A stretch of 64,000 bases of DNA. Origin: Baylisascaris procyonis (Eukaryota > Nematoda > Chromadorea > Rhabditida > Ascarididae). This document shows, piece after piece, positions 58,301-62,902 of this stretch. The DNA is taken from positions 5,926,501-5,990,500 of the forward strand of contig JAZARR010000153.1 of NCBI GenBank assembly GCA_037389465.1. Reading direction: 5' to 3'. Both the position numbers and the translations under genes were made by a program. A model generated the notes under the pieces. It had not been told where the DNA came from, searched no databases, and saw only the letters and a program-made list of their open reading frames with translations. Each line of letters starts with the position of its first letter. Position 1 is the stretch's first letter.

Positions 58301-61300
58301 GATCTAAAAACATATATCTGATCCTAAAGTGATCTAAAAACATATATCTGATCCTAAAGTGATCTAAAAACATATATCTGATCCTAAAGTGATCTAAAAA
58401 CATATATCTGATCCTAAAGTGATCTAAAAACATATATCTGATCCTAAAGTGATCTAAAAACATATATCTGATCCTAAAGTGATCTAAAAACATATATCTG
58501 ATCCTAAAGTGATCTAAAAACATATATCTGATCCTAAAGTGATCTAAAAACATATATCTGATCCTAAAGTGATCTAAAAACATATATCTGATCCTAAAGT
58601 GATCTAAAAACATATATCTGATCCTAAAGTGATCTAAAAACATATATCTGATCCTAAAGTGATCTAAAAACATATATCTGATCCTAAAGTGATCTAAAAA
58701 CATATATCTGATCCTAAAGTGATCTAAAAACATATATCTGATCCTAAAGTGATCTAAAAACATATATCTGATCCTAAAGTGATCTAAAAACATATATCTG
58801 ATCCTAAAGTGATCTAAAAACATATATCTGATCCTAAAGTGATCTAAAAACATATATCTGATCCTAAAGTGATCTAAAAACATATATCTGATCCTAAAGT
58901 GATCTAAAAACATATGTCTGATCCTAAAGTGATCTAAAAACATATATCTGATCCTAAAGTGATCTAAAAACATATATCTGATCCTAAAGTGATCTAAAAA
59001 CATATATCTGATCCTAAAGTGATCTAAAAACATATGTCTGATCCTAAAGTGATCTAAAAACATATATCTGATCCTAAAGTGATCTAAAAACATATATCTG
59101 ATCCTAAAGTGATCTAAAAACATATATCTGATCCTAAAGTGATCTAAAAACATATATCTGATCCTAAAGTGATCTAAAAACATATATCTGATCCTAAAGT
59201 GATCTAAAAACATATATCTGATCCTAAAGTGATCTAAAAACATATATCTGATCCTAAAGTGATCTAAAAACATATATCTGATCCTAAAGTGATCTAAAAA
59301 CATATATCTGATCCTAAAGTGATCTAAAAACATATATCTGATCCTAAAGTGATCTAAAAACATATATCTGATCCTAAAGTGATCTAAAAACATATATCTG
59401 ATCCTAAAGTGATCTAAAAACATATATCTGATCCTAAAGTGATCTAAAAACATATATCTGATCCTAAAGTGATCTAAAAACATATATCTGATCCTAAAGT
59501 GATCTAAAAACATATATCTGATCCTAAAGTGATCTAAAAACATATATCTGATCCTAAAGTGATCTAAAAACATATATCTGATCCTAAAGTGATCTAAAAA
59601 CATATATCTGATCCTAAAGTGATCTAAAAACATATATCTGATCCTAAAGTGATCTAAAAACATATATCTGATCCTAAAGTGATCTAAAAACATATATCTG
59701 ATCCTAAAGTGATCTAAAAACATATATCTGATCCTAAAGTGATCTAAAAACATATATCTGATCCTAAAGTGATCTAAAAACATATATCTGATCCTAAAGT
59801 GATCTAAAAACATATATCTGATCCTAAAGTGATCTAAAAACATATATCTGATCCTAAAGTGATCTAAAAACATATATCTGATCCTAAAGTGATCTAAAAA
59901 CATATATCTGATCCTAAAGTGATCTAAAAACATATATCTGATCCTAAAGTGATCTAAAAACATATATCTGATCCTAAAGTGATCTAAAAACATATATCTG
60001 ATCCTAAAGTGATCTAAAAACATATATCTGATCCTAAAGTGATCTAAAAACATATATCTGATCCTAAAGTGATCTAAAAACATATATCTGATCCTAAAGT
60101 GATCTAAAAACATATATCTGATCCTAAAGTGATCTAAAAACATATATCTGATCCTAAAGTGATCTAAAAACATATATCTGATCCTAAAGTGATCTAAAAA
60201 CATATATCTGATCCTAAAGTGATCTAAAAACATATATCTGATCCTAAAGTGATCTAAAAACATATATCTGATCCTAAAGTGATCTAAAAACATATATCTG
60301 ATCCTAAAGTGATCTAAAAACATATATCTGATCCTAAAGTGATCTAAAAACATATATCTGATCCTAAAGTGATCTAAAAACATATATCTGATCCTAAAGT
60401 GATCTAAAAACATATATCTGATCCTAAAGTGATCTAAAAACATATATCTGATCCTAAAGTGATCTAAAAACATATATCTGATCCTAAAGTGATCTAAAAA
60501 CATATATCTGATCCTAAAGTGATCTAAAAACATATATCTGATCCTAAAGTGATCTAAAAACATATATCTGATCCTAAAGTGATCTAAAAACATATATCTG
60601 ATCCTAAAGTGATCTAAAAACATATATCTGATCCTAAAGTGATCTAAAAACATATATCTGATCCTAAAGTGATCTAAAAACATATATCTGATCCTAAAGT
60701 GATCTAAAAACATATATCTGATCCTAAAGTGATCTAAAAACATATATCTGATCCTAAAGTGATCTAAAAACATATATCTGATCCTAAAGTGATCTAAAAA
60801 CATATATCTGATCCTAAAGTGATCTAAAAACATATATCTGATCCTAAAGTGATCTAAAAACATATATCTGATCCTAAAGTGATCTAAAAACATATATCTG
60901 ATCCTAAAGTGATCTAAAAACATATATCTGATCCTAAAGTGATCTAAAAACATATATCTGATCCTAAAGTGATCTAAAAACATATATCTGATCCTAAAGT
61001 GATCTAAAAACATATATCTGATCCTAAAGTGATCTAAAAACATATATCTGATCCTAAAGTGATCTAAAAACATATATCTGATCCTAAAGTGATCTAAAAA
61101 CATATATCTGATCCTAAAGTGATCTAAAAACATATATCTGATCCTAAAGTGATCTAAAAACATATATCTGATCCTAAAGTGATCTAAAAACATATATCTG
61201 ATCCTAAAGTGATCTAAAAACATATATCTGATCCTAAAGTGATCTAAAAACATATATCTGATCCTAAAGTGATCTAAAAACATATATCTGATCCTAAAGT

Positions 61301-62849
61301 GATCTAAAAACATATATCTGATCCTAAAGTGATCTAAAAACATATATCTGATCCTAAAGTGATCTAAAAACATATATCTGATCCTAAAGTGATCTAAAAA
61401 CATATATCTGATCCTAAAGTGATCTAAAAACATATGTCTGATCCTAAAGTGATCTAAAAACATATATCTGATCCTAAAGTGATCTAAAAACATATATCTG
61501 ATCCTAAAGTGATCTAAAAACATATATCTGATCCTAAAGTGATCTAAAAACATATGTCTGATCCTAAAGTGATCTAAAAACATATATCTGATCCTAAAGT
61601 GATCTAAAAACATATATCTGATCCTAAAGTGATCTAAAAACATATATCTGATCCTAAAGTGATCTAAAAACATATATCTGATCCTAAAGTGATCTAAAAA
61701 CATATATCTGATCCTAAAGTGATCTAAAAACATATATCTGATCCTAAAGTGATCTAAAAACATATATCTGATCCTAAAGTGATCTAAAAACATATATCTG
61801 ATCCTAAAGTGATCTAAAGATTGGTCTTAAATCTTTGATCCATAATCCTTGCTTACTGCAACTGAATACCAAAAGCATGAGGAAAAAGCCATGGAAGCCG
61901 AAAAGGGGTCACGAAGCAGTTTCGAGAAGAGATGCTTCTATCTTTCCTCGCCAATTTATAAACCGCATTTACCAGCATTCTCGTGAGCCCACCCACCACG
62001 GGGTTGTGATTCCTTTTATTCAATCTCAGGTCTAGTCTTAAAACAGCAAATGATATAACATTTCCTATAGTTCAATGTTAGGTACTCTACGTAGTTCCGC
62101 AGTTAACGTGATCGAATATTTAAAAAGAACACTGATCTCAGCAAGTAATACTTTTTGTGGTCCATTGCATCGTTTCGTATGTCCAACGCCCAATTGACCA
62201 TGGCAATTGGAACCGAATGTGAATACTTGTCGATCGGCCGCCAAAACTATCGTATGATAATTACCACAACTCACTGATGAAATCTGAACCACAACGAAAT
62301 ATTCCATGGAAAATAAGTTGAGTAGGTGACAAAAGTTTTATTGTGTGAAAAAAAAATGGTGAAAAATTTTTTACTACGCTGAAAAAAATACACAACTTAT
62401 ATTCGAAAAAAATAGAACAGAATGAAAGAGAAACCAACCTATCAAATTCAATCAAGTAAAGCAAACAAAGCGTTTCTGTTGGGTAGCTGATATATACACC
62501 TTTCTCCCACTCCCCTCCCCCTCTATGTGCTAACTAATAAAAACTGTCATATAACAATAAAGAAATGATGGCCAGCAAATACAGCTTCGTGTCGATTCAT
62601 TTGGTTACCTACATTAAGTAATTACATACTCTCAAAAACAATAGTATTCACCTTTATGTCAGGTAAGGTCTTATGAAGAAGAAGACGAGCAGGTGGTAAC
62701 ATTGCTCTTTGAGGTGTTCCTAAGCGTTCACCATCCGATTGTGAGGCCTCATCATGGGTCTGTTCTCCACATGTTCGACACAAACCACATCTATCAAAAA
62801 AATATTCTTTTATATTATATTATATTATATTATATTATATTATATTATA

Positions 62850-62902
<53 letters not shown>

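Noticed and set aside
43089..61793. A 6,234-residue protein made of [10 protein letters not shown] repeats
   Set aside because: It is generated by a 30-bp repeat with one stop-free frame, lies inside an intron, and RCC1 exons on both sides join in phase without it. Kept only as a low-level finding.
43155..61818. CRISPR-like or prokaryotic repeat array
   Set aside because: Units are contiguous with no spacers, and the host is a eukaryotic intron with spliceosomal exons on each side.
43155..61818. Centromeric or telomeric satellite at a contig end
   Set aside because: The unit is not telomere-like, unique RCC1 exons of the same gene flank it on both sides, and the array is confined to one intron.
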